NCBI GenBank assembly: GCA_965223985.1
Contig: OZ245030.1
Span: 1,178,001-1,242,000 of the forward strand
Length of the DNA: 64,000 nt
Source of the DNA: JAPPKS01 sp963667895
Lineage (GTDB): Bacteria; Poribacteria; WGA-4E; PCPOR2b
Direction of reading: 5' to 3'
The notes beneath the pieces are model-generated. The model saw only the letters and a program-made list of their open reading frames with translations. It made no database searches and was not told the DNA's origin. Positions 1 to 7,486 of the stretch are shown piece after piece. Each line of letters begins with the position of its first letter. Positions within the stretch are counted from its first letter, which is position 1. The position numbers and the translations under genes were made by a program.

Positions 1-627
1 ACCCCTGTTTTAGCGTTAAGCGGTTCGATTGTTGACGGTGTGAAAGGCATCAACGGAAAAATATTGCGTGTTATCGTCAAGAACCTCTCAACCGGAAGGG
101 CGGTTAACACCCTGATTGGAGATACACGTGGCACTTCATCGCGGACTGCCTACGAACTCACCGTTGTTGATATAGAAGGTGGGCGAGCAGCAGCGATTGG
201 TGATATCCTTGAAATATCCGCCATATCTCCCGATGCCTTTATCAGTGTGGAGCCGTTCCGATATACTGTTACGGCTGAAGATGTCAAACGGCACCGGATT
301 CAGTTGTCGGCACTAATTGTCCAAGAGATACCCACGAAAACACAACTGTTGCCAAACTACCCGAATCCCTTCAACCCAGAAACATGGATTCCGTATCACC
401 TTACAAGCGACGCAGAGGTGCAACTCACGATTTATGACACAAAGGGTGTATCGGTGCGTCAATTGGATTTGGGGCATCAGGTGGCGGGCTATTATACAAA
501 TCAGACCAAGGCAGCGTATTGGGATGGCCGCAACGAGAATGGAGAATCCGTCGCAAGCGGTGTCTATTTCTATCAGTTGCAGGCGGGAGGTGTTTCCGCC
601 ACACGGAAGATGGCGATCCTTAAATAG
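1..627 (+). CDS. C-terminal part of a secreted protein with Poribacteria-type sorting/FlgD-like domain (5' partial)
   Basis: The reading frame is open from base 1, so the gene begins upstream; 208 residues are visible. Residues about 15-100 look like a beta-sandwich repeat. The last ~90 residues carry the motif YPNPFNPETWIPY, followed by a FlgD-Ig-like strand pattern ending YWDGRNENGESVASGVYFYQLQAG and a basic tail (RKMAILK). This C-terminal module resembles T9SS-type sorting domains and is typical of exported Poribacteria proteins, so the product is inferred to be exported or surface attached. The same module ends the fragment at 46136-46777. The function of the missing N-terminal part cannot be told from here. 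Confidence 0.8.
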   Translation, partial: TPVLALSGSIVDGVKGINGKILRVIVKNLSTGRAVNTLIGDTRGTSSRTAYELTVVDIEGGRAAAIGDILEISAISPDAFISVEPFRYTVTAEDVKRHRIQLSALIVQEIPTKTQLLPNYPNPFNPETWIPYHLTSDAEVQLTIYDTKGVSVRQLDLGHQVAGYYTNQTKAAYWDGRNENGESVASGVYFYQLQAGGVSATRKMAILK

Positions 628-832
628 TATCAAATGACATGATGCCGGTTCAATTTCAGCGTGTTGTGCAAACAAGGAGTATCTCTGTTTATAGTAGCTT
701 CGGCAATAAAGGGCTTCAGATTGAAGTTGGACGAAATCATCTAAAATGGAATCATCAATTCTTTGGAAGACTTTAAACCTTTCCGAAGGTTACCGATTAC
801 AATCTCCACCCACCAATCCGTCTTCCGTTAAA

Positions 833-3025
833 TCACCGAGTCACCTCTACGACCCAACCCTTTGTTTTGGCAGGTTTGTACTCTCCCTCGCGTAGATATT
901 TAGATGTGTGCCATAAACACAACCGCTTTCCATCGGGCAGCCATGTCAGATTAACCAAATTGATTGTTGTACGTGCAATCGGTAATGCGCGATTCGTTTC
1001 CAAGTCTCGCACCCACACCTTCCACCGTATCCCCATACAATCCTCACGTTCCATGTAAGCGAGTCGATTGCCTTGAGGCGACCATGAAGGAGAAGTGTGT
1101 TTGAGAATTCTTGTCTCATTCGGCCCCTCCGCAGAAACGATGTGGAGTTCCTTACTAAGTAGCGCGTCCGACACCGGATTTCCTGAAAGCACGTAAGCAA
1201 GGTTAGCTCCGTCAGCCGACCACCTAATCTGCTTAACTCGCTGTGAGGACGTTGAAATCTCATTTAATTTTGCGCCGTCAATATCGTGGACGCGAACTCT
1301 GGCGTGTCCGGAGGCATAGTGCTGGTAATCCAGTCCAATCGCAATTCGATCGCCATCAGGTGACCACGAAGGTGGATCTAGATAGCTGAAGGCGCCAATC
1401 TGACCCTCGATCGGAATCCGCGATATCGGCGTCAGATGGGATTTATCGCTATTAATTCGGTAAAGGATATCAACCCCTTCTTCCCAACGTCGGAACGCAA
1501 TCTGATTCGCAGTAGGCGACCACGCAGGCGCATCCCCAGGAACAAGCTTGATTAAACGAGGATTCTGTCGATTAACAATCCATACATAGCTGTCCTTACC
1601 CTCATAAGCTTCAAAGGTGATTAAGTTGCTGTCAAGCGACCATGACAGATTCGGATTGTAGAAATTTCCTGCGCACAGCCTTTGGAACTGCCTCGCATGG
1701 CTATCCGTGAGCCAGAGTTCGCTCGCTTTCCAGTATTGCCCCGTGAGATTCGTCCGCATCAAAAAAGCAATCAGTTTGCCATTGGGCGACCAGTGAGGCG
1801 CTTCCGCCCCCTCAATCAGTTTCAATGACCGGACATTTGAACAGACCGCCTTATTGAACTGAATCCCCTCAATTTCTTCAAACACGCCGATTCCAAACTC
1901 ATCCAGCCAGCCGATTTCCCCGTTTGGAAGTTCGACCTGATACCAATCCTCCGACTGACTAACGATTGGTAGCTCGACGCCGTCGTTAAGTAACAGTAGT
2001 ACGTCGGGCAATTTTTCCGCACTCGACTCGCCGGTAAATCCGCTGTCTCTGCTGACATAAACCGGTGCTTCATCGTGAACGACGATTCCGATTGGACGTT
2101 TATCCGATTGAACCTGAGGCAACACCTGATTCTCGAAGGCATACACAAATCCATCGTGCGATGTGATATAAAGCATTCCGTCCGCGATTGCAGGCGCCGC
2201 ATCAATATAACCCTTTGCTTCGTAAGACCAAATCTCCACTTGTGATTCAATGTCAAATGCATGAATCTTATTATCACGCCCGCCGATGTAGACAACCCGA
2301 TTTGCGATGACCGGATAGCTATGCGTGCCAGGGGTGTAACCACGCCATAGATCGGCGCGATGCTGGGGACTTGTTGGACGCAACTGCCCTCGGATGCAGA
2401 CATATTCAATACCATTCACCCTGACGCGGCCCTTGACCTGGTTTAGCAATGTCCCCGTAGTCGCATTGATGATGAGAATCTTGTTCGGAAACACACCGAC
2501 GTAGATTCTTCCGCCCGACGCAATCGGCGGGGAATCCATCCAGTTTTCGGATTGGAACTGCCAAATCTGATCGCCTGTTTCCGCATCAAGCGCATACACC
2601 CGGTTGTCTCGTGCGTTTACGTAGACCCGGCGATTCCATACCGTTGGTGTGTGTCGGAGGGCGCCGCCAGTTTGGAACGTCCACCGAATCCCCCAATTTT
2701 TAGCGTCGAGCGCATACAGTTTGTGGTCGTTTGACCCAACGTAGACAGTCCCGAAAGCGACCGCAGGACTTCCGATAATAGGTCCCCCCGTCTTAAATTT
2801 CCAGCGCAGCTTGAGCGGGGGTTTAAGGTTCCGATCCGGACTTCTACCGGATAAATTCAGATCGCGCATGAACATCGGCCAATCTTCGGACCGCGTAGAC
2901 GATACGATTTCGACCGGTTGACGCGAATCCTCGGATTTCGAGGCTGGAGTTGCATCCCGCGTGTCCTGTGATTGGCACGACAATAGGGTGAAGCCTAGTA
3001 AAACCAGTATGAAGATGTTCCTCAT
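833..3025 (-). CDS. Lipoprotein with PQQ-type and TolB-type beta-propellers flanking an SH3-like domain
   Basis: The N-terminus is a lipoprotein signal (basic start, hydrophobic core, lipobox LLSC with Cys17). Residues ~50-300 contain PQQ/quinoprotein-like repeats (VYVGSNDHKLYALDA, VYVNARDNRVYALDA, VYIGGRDNKIHAFDI). Around residues 310-375 lies an SH3-like segment (WYQVELPNGEIGWL). Residues ~400-730 hold TolB/WD40-like PD40 repeats (APHWSPNGKLIAF, PSWSPDGDRIAIG, PSWSPQGNRLAYM). It is probably a periplasmic or outer-membrane-anchored scaffold; no enzymatic residues are evident. The start ATG overlaps the stop of the upstream SWIM gene by ATGA, so the two are translationally coupled. A ligand or partner cannot be assigned. 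Confidence 0.85.
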   Translation of the reverse strand: MRNIFILVLLGFTLLSCQSQDTRDATPASKSEDSRQPVEIVSSTRSEDWPMFMRDLNLSGRSPDRNLKPPLKLRWKFKTGGPIIGSPAVAFGTVYVGSNDHKLYALDAKNWGIRWTFQTGGALRHTPTVWNRRVYVNARDNRVYALDAETGDQIWQFQSENWMDSPPIASGGRIYVGVFPNKILIINATTGTLLNQVKGRVRVNGIEYVCIRGQLRPTSPQHRADLWRGYTPGTHSYPVIANRVVYIGGRDNKIHAFDIESQVEIWSYEAKGYIDAAPAIADGMLYITSHDGFVYAFENQVLPQVQSDKRPIGIVVHDEAPVYVSRDSGFTGESSAEKLPDVLLLLNDGVELPIVSQSEDWYQVELPNGEIGWLDEFGIGVFEEIEGIQFNKAVCSNVRSLKLIEGAEAPHWSPNGKLIAFLMRTNLTGQYWKASELWLTDSHARQFQRLCAGNFYNPNLSWSLDSNLITFEAYEGKDSYVWIVNRQNPRLIKLVPGDAPAWSPTANQIAFRRWEEGVDILYRINSDKSHLTPISRIPIEGQIGAFSYLDPPSWSPDGDRIAIGLDYQHYASGHARVRVHDIDGAKLNEISTSSQRVKQIRWSADGANLAYVLSGNPVSDALLSKELHIVSAEGPNETRILKHTSPSWSPQGNRLAYMEREDCMGIRWKVWVRDLETNRALPIARTTINLVNLTWLPDGKRLCLWHTSKYLREGEYKPAKTKGWVVEVTR

Positions 3026-3495
3026 AATCGTCCTTTCCAGCGGTTTCGCCTCACATCCCCAATGCTCTCAACCAAAGCCCTCAACTTCTGATAAAGTGCG
3101 TCGTTGTCCCTCACAACCTCCATCAGCAACTCGGCGAGCTCCGGTTTAGATAGGTTTTCCAGCCCTTGACGAAGTTGCAACTCGCCGATGGCTGAACTAG
3201 GTGTCTCGTCAGCCCTCTCGTAAATCCATGCAAATAAGACAGCAGCGACATGCTGACAGACATCAAATCCTTGTGAATATGGACAGGTGCAGTACCCATC
3301 AATTCCATAATCATCACACCAAACCTTGACAGCGTAGCTCGGGCATAATCTGCCAGCCACCTCAGCATCAATGGTAGTTCCACGAACCTTCAGATTCTTC
3401 ACCATTCCCGATTCGTAGTCGTCGTATCCACGTCCCGTTGAAGTATGACCAACGAGGACGTAAATGTCATCCTCTGTTATCTCTTTTAGCTTCAT
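3022..3495 (-). CDS. SWIM-type zinc finger protein
   Basis: This is a 157-residue protein with a clear SWIM motif: Cys69-x-Cys71, then Cys80-x-His82 (CTCPYSQGFDVCQHVAA). SWIM fingers bind zinc and occur in DNA- or protein-binding proteins, often beside SWI2/SNF2 helicases. No helicase lies nearby; the gene is instead coupled by a 4-base ATGA overlap to the beta-propeller lipoprotein downstream on the same strand. The C-terminal ~60 residues are helical and charged. Its role is unknown. The family call is firm because all four ligands are present with normal spacing. Confidence 0.85.
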   Translation of the reverse strand: MKLKEITEDDIYVLVGHTSTGRGYDDYESGMVKNLKVRGTTIDAEVAGRLCPSYAVKVWCDDYGIDGYCTCPYSQGFDVCQHVAAVLFAWIYERADETPSSAIGELQLRQGLENLSKPELAELLMEVVRDNDALYQKLRALVESIGDVRRNRWKGRL

Positions 3496-3633
3496 TCATA
3501 ACACCCGCGTCTTTTTCCAATTCAAAGGCTATCAGAATAATTCGTCATCTGTAATTGTAAATTATAGGTGATTGTTCATGCTTCGTCAACGCACATTTGC
3601 TCCACATATGACGCTTGCTGGGGATTTATTCTG

Positions 3634-3663
3634 TTGACACGAATCCCAGTGTTTGGTTACACT
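3634..3663 (+). promoter_or_regulatory. Sigma-70-like promoter upstream of hflX
   Basis: A perfect -35 TTGACA (3634-3639) is separated by 18 bases from TACACT (3658-3663, 4/6 to TATAAT). It lies about 60 bases before the hflX start codon on the same strand. Confidence 0.55.
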
Positions 3664-3725
3664 TTCGTCATGTTGAGCTTGGCTGAAATTGGGTGGTGCC
3701 AACCTCTCAGTCGAAAGGAGAATTC

Positions 3726-5054
3726 ATGCCCGAAGCACATCATACGATGATACCCGCCCCTGAACGCGTTGTACTTATTGGGGTGAAATTAAAAACGCAA
3801 CTGAAAAGCGATGTAGAGGATTCGCTTGAAGAGTTGAGCCAACTCGCGGAGACCGCAGGACTGGAGGTCATTTTCAAAATCGTACAACCCAGAGAAACAC
3901 CGGATCCCGCTCATTTTATCGGGAAAGGAAAAATAGCGGAACTGGGGGCTTTAATCAGTGAAGCGGGTGTGGATGCAGTCGTCTTCGATAATGAACTCAC
4001 ACCGGCACAAACACGCAACATTGAAAAGACTCTGGACACAGTTGCCATCGACCGGACCAGTCTAATTTTGAAAATCTTTGCGCAACGGGCGCAGTCGAAG
4101 GAAGCAAAGCTACAGGTGGAGTTAGCCCAGTTGCAATATGCCCTGCCGCGTTTGACTCGGCTGTGGACCCATCTCTCCCGCTTAGCGACTGCCGGCGGCG
4201 GAAGTACGGCAGTCGGCGCAGGGCGTACAGGTGGCGCCGTTCGCGGTCCAGGTGAAACGCAACTACAGATTGACCGAAATCTGATCGGTGCACAAATATT
4301 GCGCCTCAAGAAAGCCTTGAAGGCGGTTGAAAAGCAACGCCGCGTTCAGCGAAGCAGCCGTAAGGAGATGATTAAAGTATCGCTCGTGGGTTATACCAAT
4401 GCCGGCAAGTCAACGCTTTTCAACGCGCTAACCGGTGAAAACCGACTCGCCGAAAATAAGTTATTCGCGACGCTCGATCCAACCACTCGTATCGTTGATT
4501 TGCCCGATAACCGGCAAATCCTGTTGACAGATACCGTCGGCTTTATCAAAAAACTTCCGCATCATCTGGTCGCTGCATTCAAAGCCACACTAGAGGAGGT
4601 TGCAGAGGCAGACCTGCTTCTCCATGTGGTCGATGGAAGTCACCCCCAAGCGGAGGCTCACATCGAAGCGGTGAATAGCGTACTCAAATCGCTAAACGCT
4701 TGTGACATCTCTACGGTTATTCTACTTAATAAAATGGATCTGTCTGAACATGAAGAACAATCCCAACTCATCCGTATCACATATCACGACTGCCTCGAAA
4801 TCTCGGCGCGGACGGGGGCTGGGCTGGAACAACTGAAGACCAAACTTGCTGAACGCTTCTCAACGCAGGACATTGATATGTCGCTCATCCTCTCTTACCG
4901 TGATGGCAAGGCGTTGGACTACCTGTATAAACACGGCGAGGTTTTCGAGGCAGATTATGGCGGCAACGGCATCCAGGTCAAGGCGAGACTGCCACACCGC
5001 TATCTGAAGGCTTTAGATCCACTTGTGGCACATTCGACCTATGTGGTGAGCTAA
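3726..5054 (+). CDS. hflX: GTPase HflX
   Basis: HflX is a ribosome-associated GTPase that binds the 50S subunit and helps rescue or split stalled ribosomes under stress. The sequence has the HflX N-terminal domain (FIGKGKIAELG), the glycine-rich GPGETQLQ linker, and a G domain with P-loop GYTNAGKST, G3 DTVGFI and G4 NKMD. I chose ATG 3726 because GAAAGGAG (3713-3720) sits 5 bases before it; an in-frame start at 3693 lacks such a site. The length of 442 residues is normal for the family. The gene lies 18 bases before the next gene, so they are probably cotranscribed. Confidence 0.95.
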   Translation: MPEAHHTMIPAPERVVLIGVKLKTQLKSDVEDSLEELSQLAETAGLEVIFKIVQPRETPDPAHFIGKGKIAELGALISEAGVDAVVFDNELTPAQTRNIEKTLDTVAIDRTSLILKIFAQRAQSKEAKLQVELAQLQYALPRLTRLWTHLSRLATAGGGSTAVGAGRTGGAVRGPGETQLQIDRNLIGAQILRLKKALKAVEKQRRVQRSSRKEMIKVSLVGYTNAGKSTLFNALTGENRLAENKLFATLDPTTRIVDLPDNRQILLTDTVGFIKKLPHHLVAAFKATLEEVAEADLLLHVVDGSHPQAEAHIEAVNSVLKSLNACDISTVILLNKMDLSEHEEQSQLIRITYHDCLEISARTGAGLEQLKTKLAERFSTQDIDMSLILSYRDGKALDYLYKHGEVFEADYGGNGIQVKARLPHRYLKALDPLVAHSTYVVS

Positions 5055-5072
5055 AGAAATCAAGGATTTGTA

Positions 5073-6983
5073 TTGAATGCTGCGGCAGAAGTATTACTTA
5101 CATGGAGTCCTTCCGTAAAAGGGAAGGACATTGATGACCATCGGGGTGCGCTCAAGCGTTTGCGCCGTAGTGGCAAACACGCATGGATTTTGGTCGATGC
5201 GCTGGCAGACCGCACACGCTTCCAATTGTGCTTTCGCGACCATACCTTTTCCCAAGCAGACCCTCCTGAGGCTATCCAAGAACAACTGCGTCAGTGCTCC
5301 AGCCCTTCTCAAGCCTTTTACCGCGTCTATCTCCTTGCGCAGGACAATGCAGAAGTTCCGTGCTACGACATAACGGATTATGTACCCCGATGTCTGGCGG
5401 GCGATCTCTCCGTCGCCGATAGACTGAAAGGTCGGACCATCTTTCTACTCCGTCAAACCGAGGTGCAGACAGAAGATCTCCTGACCGAAGATGGCGTTCG
5501 TGCGCACGCCGGTCGGGTTTTGCAGCCGTACATCCGCGAGTTCGCCGATTATCTGGGGAGTACCGTTATCGGTTTCTGCTGCAATCTGCCAACTGTCCTG
5601 TCCCCGCTCAGATGCGAACCGCTATCGATTCCTTGGAGCGAAGAACTCATTGACCGATCAAGCGAGCGGATAGCGAGCGCGATAGTCTTAACGGAGAAAA
5701 CTATCGCGCCCCTTATCCAGTCGCTTGATTTATCCGCCCAGCCGATCTCCCCAGAGGAGTTTCTCCGATATCTTCCCCTGATTTTTCACGAAACTTACGA
5801 CTCAGCGGCAATTCGCAGCCGCTTTTGGGAGCAGCTCACCCAAAGGTTTGCAGAGGTGTGTATCGGCGGACTAAAAAAGTTTTGCCGCGAGTTGAACCTG
5901 CAACTCGCGATTAATATCCCCGCAAAGGCGCGAGCGCTGGAAGTGGATGTCGGAGAATTACTCAACCACGCCGATCGCCCCATTTTCAGCGTAAATGAGA
6001 TTGAACAACCGCAGCGGTTTTTGATCGCCAAGTGGATCGCTAGCGTGCCGAATCCAGAGTGCTCTGGACAAATCAGCATCTACGGACGCGATGGAAACGC
6101 ACGTTTCCGTTCAGATCAGCTCGCTTATGATAGTGTGTTGGGATTCAATTCATGGATAGTGCCGGAGCGTGTCTCAACCGTACCATCAAAAACATTGGCA
6201 AACCTGAATCGGTTCCTGTCTATCGGTGTTCCCAGAAGACCAATTCTCACGGTTTCGCCTATTCACAGTCTCTGGACAAAACCTGATGGAAAAGAGTGGA
6301 ATAGGCTCAAAAAGGAATGGAGTTGGCTCTGTCAAACCCTTTGGGAACTGGGCTACGACTTCGATATTGCCTCAGAAACGGAATTGATTGCTGCGTCGGT
6401 CGATAGCCGTTCGCTTTGTCTTAAAGAGGCTGCTTATCCACTCATCTTGCTCCCAACCTCTCTGTCCCTTCAGGAAGGGACCGTGAATCTGTTGACACAA
6501 TTTGTCAAAGCGCGCGGCAAGCTGATTGCCCTTGCTCCTGTACCGTATCTACTCAACGGCAGAATCGGTGTTGATCCTTATCCACTCGAACGCCTGCTTT
6601 ATCGATGGCGTACATCCATCGTAGCCGGCGAAACGTCGCGCGAAAAAAGGGATGGTCTCAAAAATCTACTGCAAAAGTGGATAAAACCGGCGATACGGGT
6701 TTACCGCAAACCCGATAATTCCCAAACGAACTGCATCGCGATTCAACACCGACAATCGAAGGATTTTAATTTTTTCTATCTATTCAACCGGGCGGAAACG
6801 GCGGTTGAGGCCCTGGTCGAAATACAATGGGAGGCAGCGCTGCTGGAAGAGTGGAACACCCCAACCGGCGAAAAGCAGCGCCTAGACTATTGGCACGCCG
6901 ACGGAAAAACATACACGACCCTATCCTTTGAACGCCAACAGGGAAGGCTCATTGCCGACCGAAAGGATCAGAACAAATTCTAA
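5073..6983 (+). CDS. Putative glycoside hydrolase, GH106-like / TIM-barrel plus amidotransferase-like domain
   Basis: This 636-residue protein has no signal peptide. The middle part (FWEQLTQRFAEVCIGGLKKFC, then ANSVNEIEQPQRFLIAKWIAS-like spacing) resembles the catalytic-barrel pattern of large bacterial glycosidases such as GH106 rhamnosidases. Residues ~430-500 look like the beta-alpha flavodoxin/amidotransferase-like domain that follows such barrels (PLILLPTSLSLQEGTVNLLTQF), and the C-terminus has a beta-sandwich pattern (FNFFYLFNRAE). Assignment is by overall pattern only; I cannot pick catalytic acids. The start is TTG with AAGGA 6 bases upstream. The gene is 18 bases downstream of hflX and may be expressed with it. 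Confidence 0.5.
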   Translation: MNAAAEVLLTWSPSVKGKDIDDHRGALKRLRRSGKHAWILVDALADRTRFQLCFRDHTFSQADPPEAIQEQLRQCSSPSQAFYRVYLLAQDNAEVPCYDITDYVPRCLAGDLSVADRLKGRTIFLLRQTEVQTEDLLTEDGVRAHAGRVLQPYIREFADYLGSTVIGFCCNLPTVLSPLRCEPLSIPWSEELIDRSSERIASAIVLTEKTIAPLIQSLDLSAQPISPEEFLRYLPLIFHETYDSAAIRSRFWEQLTQRFAEVCIGGLKKFCRELNLQLAINIPAKARALEVDVGELLNHADRPIFSVNEIEQPQRFLIAKWIASVPNPECSGQISIYGRDGNARFRSDQLAYDSVLGFNSWIVPERVSTVPSKTLANLNRFLSIGVPRRPILTVSPIHSLWTKPDGKEWNRLKKEWSWLCQTLWELGYDFDIASETELIAASVDSRSLCLKEAAYPLILLPTSLSLQEGTVNLLTQFVKARGKLIALAPVPYLLNGRIGVDPYPLERLLYRWRTSIVAGETSREKRDGLKNLLQKWIKPAIRVYRKPDNSQTNCIAIQHRQSKDFNFFYLFNRAETAVEALVEIQWEAALLEEWNTPTGEKQRLDYWHADGKTYTTLSFERQQGRLIADRKDQNKF

Positions 6984-7004
6984 CTCTCTCTGGAGGAACT
7001 AATA

Positions 7005-7211
7005 ATGAAAGTCAAGCGGTCAACTGGTAATAAAAGAATAACCATTATCTGCACGTTTATATTCCCAATCATTTTTTTAATTTTGAATGGGTCACTGGCA
7101 AGTGACCCTGAGGCTAATTGGGGATTCATGATACCATTGGCGATTCTGCCCGCGATTGTATACAAGGTTGGATATTGGATTGCAGACGGGTTTCAGCGCG
7201 ACAAAGAGTAA
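7005..7211 (+). CDS. Small membrane protein
   Basis: The product is 68 residues with two hydrophobic stretches (about 12-29 and 40-57) flanked by a basic N-terminus and a charged tail (ADGFQRDKE), consistent with a two-helix inner-membrane protein. A strong ribosome binding site (GGAGGA, 6992-6997) precedes ATG 7005. It starts 21 bases after the hydrolase-like gene on the same strand. No family was recognised. The coding call rests on the binding site and the membrane pattern. Confidence 0.55.
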   Translation: MKVKRSTGNKRITIICTFIFPIIFLILNGSLASDPEANWGFMIPLAILPAIVYKVGYWIADGFQRDKE

Positions 7212-7373
7212 ACGCCTTTGTCATCGGTGACATAATAAAGAGCAGCCGTGTTGATTCCCTAAGCCTCGACGCTTGAAATCTTTAACTATTGCTTTCGAGA
7301 TTCCAAGAGAATTGGTAACACGCCCCCTCTCAATCCCAAATCTCTCCCGCTCCCAAGCCACACCCGGCACTTA

Positions 7374-7402
7374 TTGACGTAGTTCATTGTGTCTGCTATA
7401 AT
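7374..7402 (+). promoter_or_regulatory. Near-consensus sigma-70 promoter for the defence block
   Basis: TTGACG (7374-7379) is followed after 17 bases by a perfect TATAAT (7397-7402). Transcription would begin near 7409, about 80 bases before the res start codon. It is one of the best promoter matches in the window. Confidence 0.7.
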
Positions 7403-7486
7403 CCTGACATTGCAGCGCGAGCTAAATGTGCGCTCTGTGCCAAGTGTGAGGAGTGACCGGATTTTCATCGTATACAGAGAGATTAT

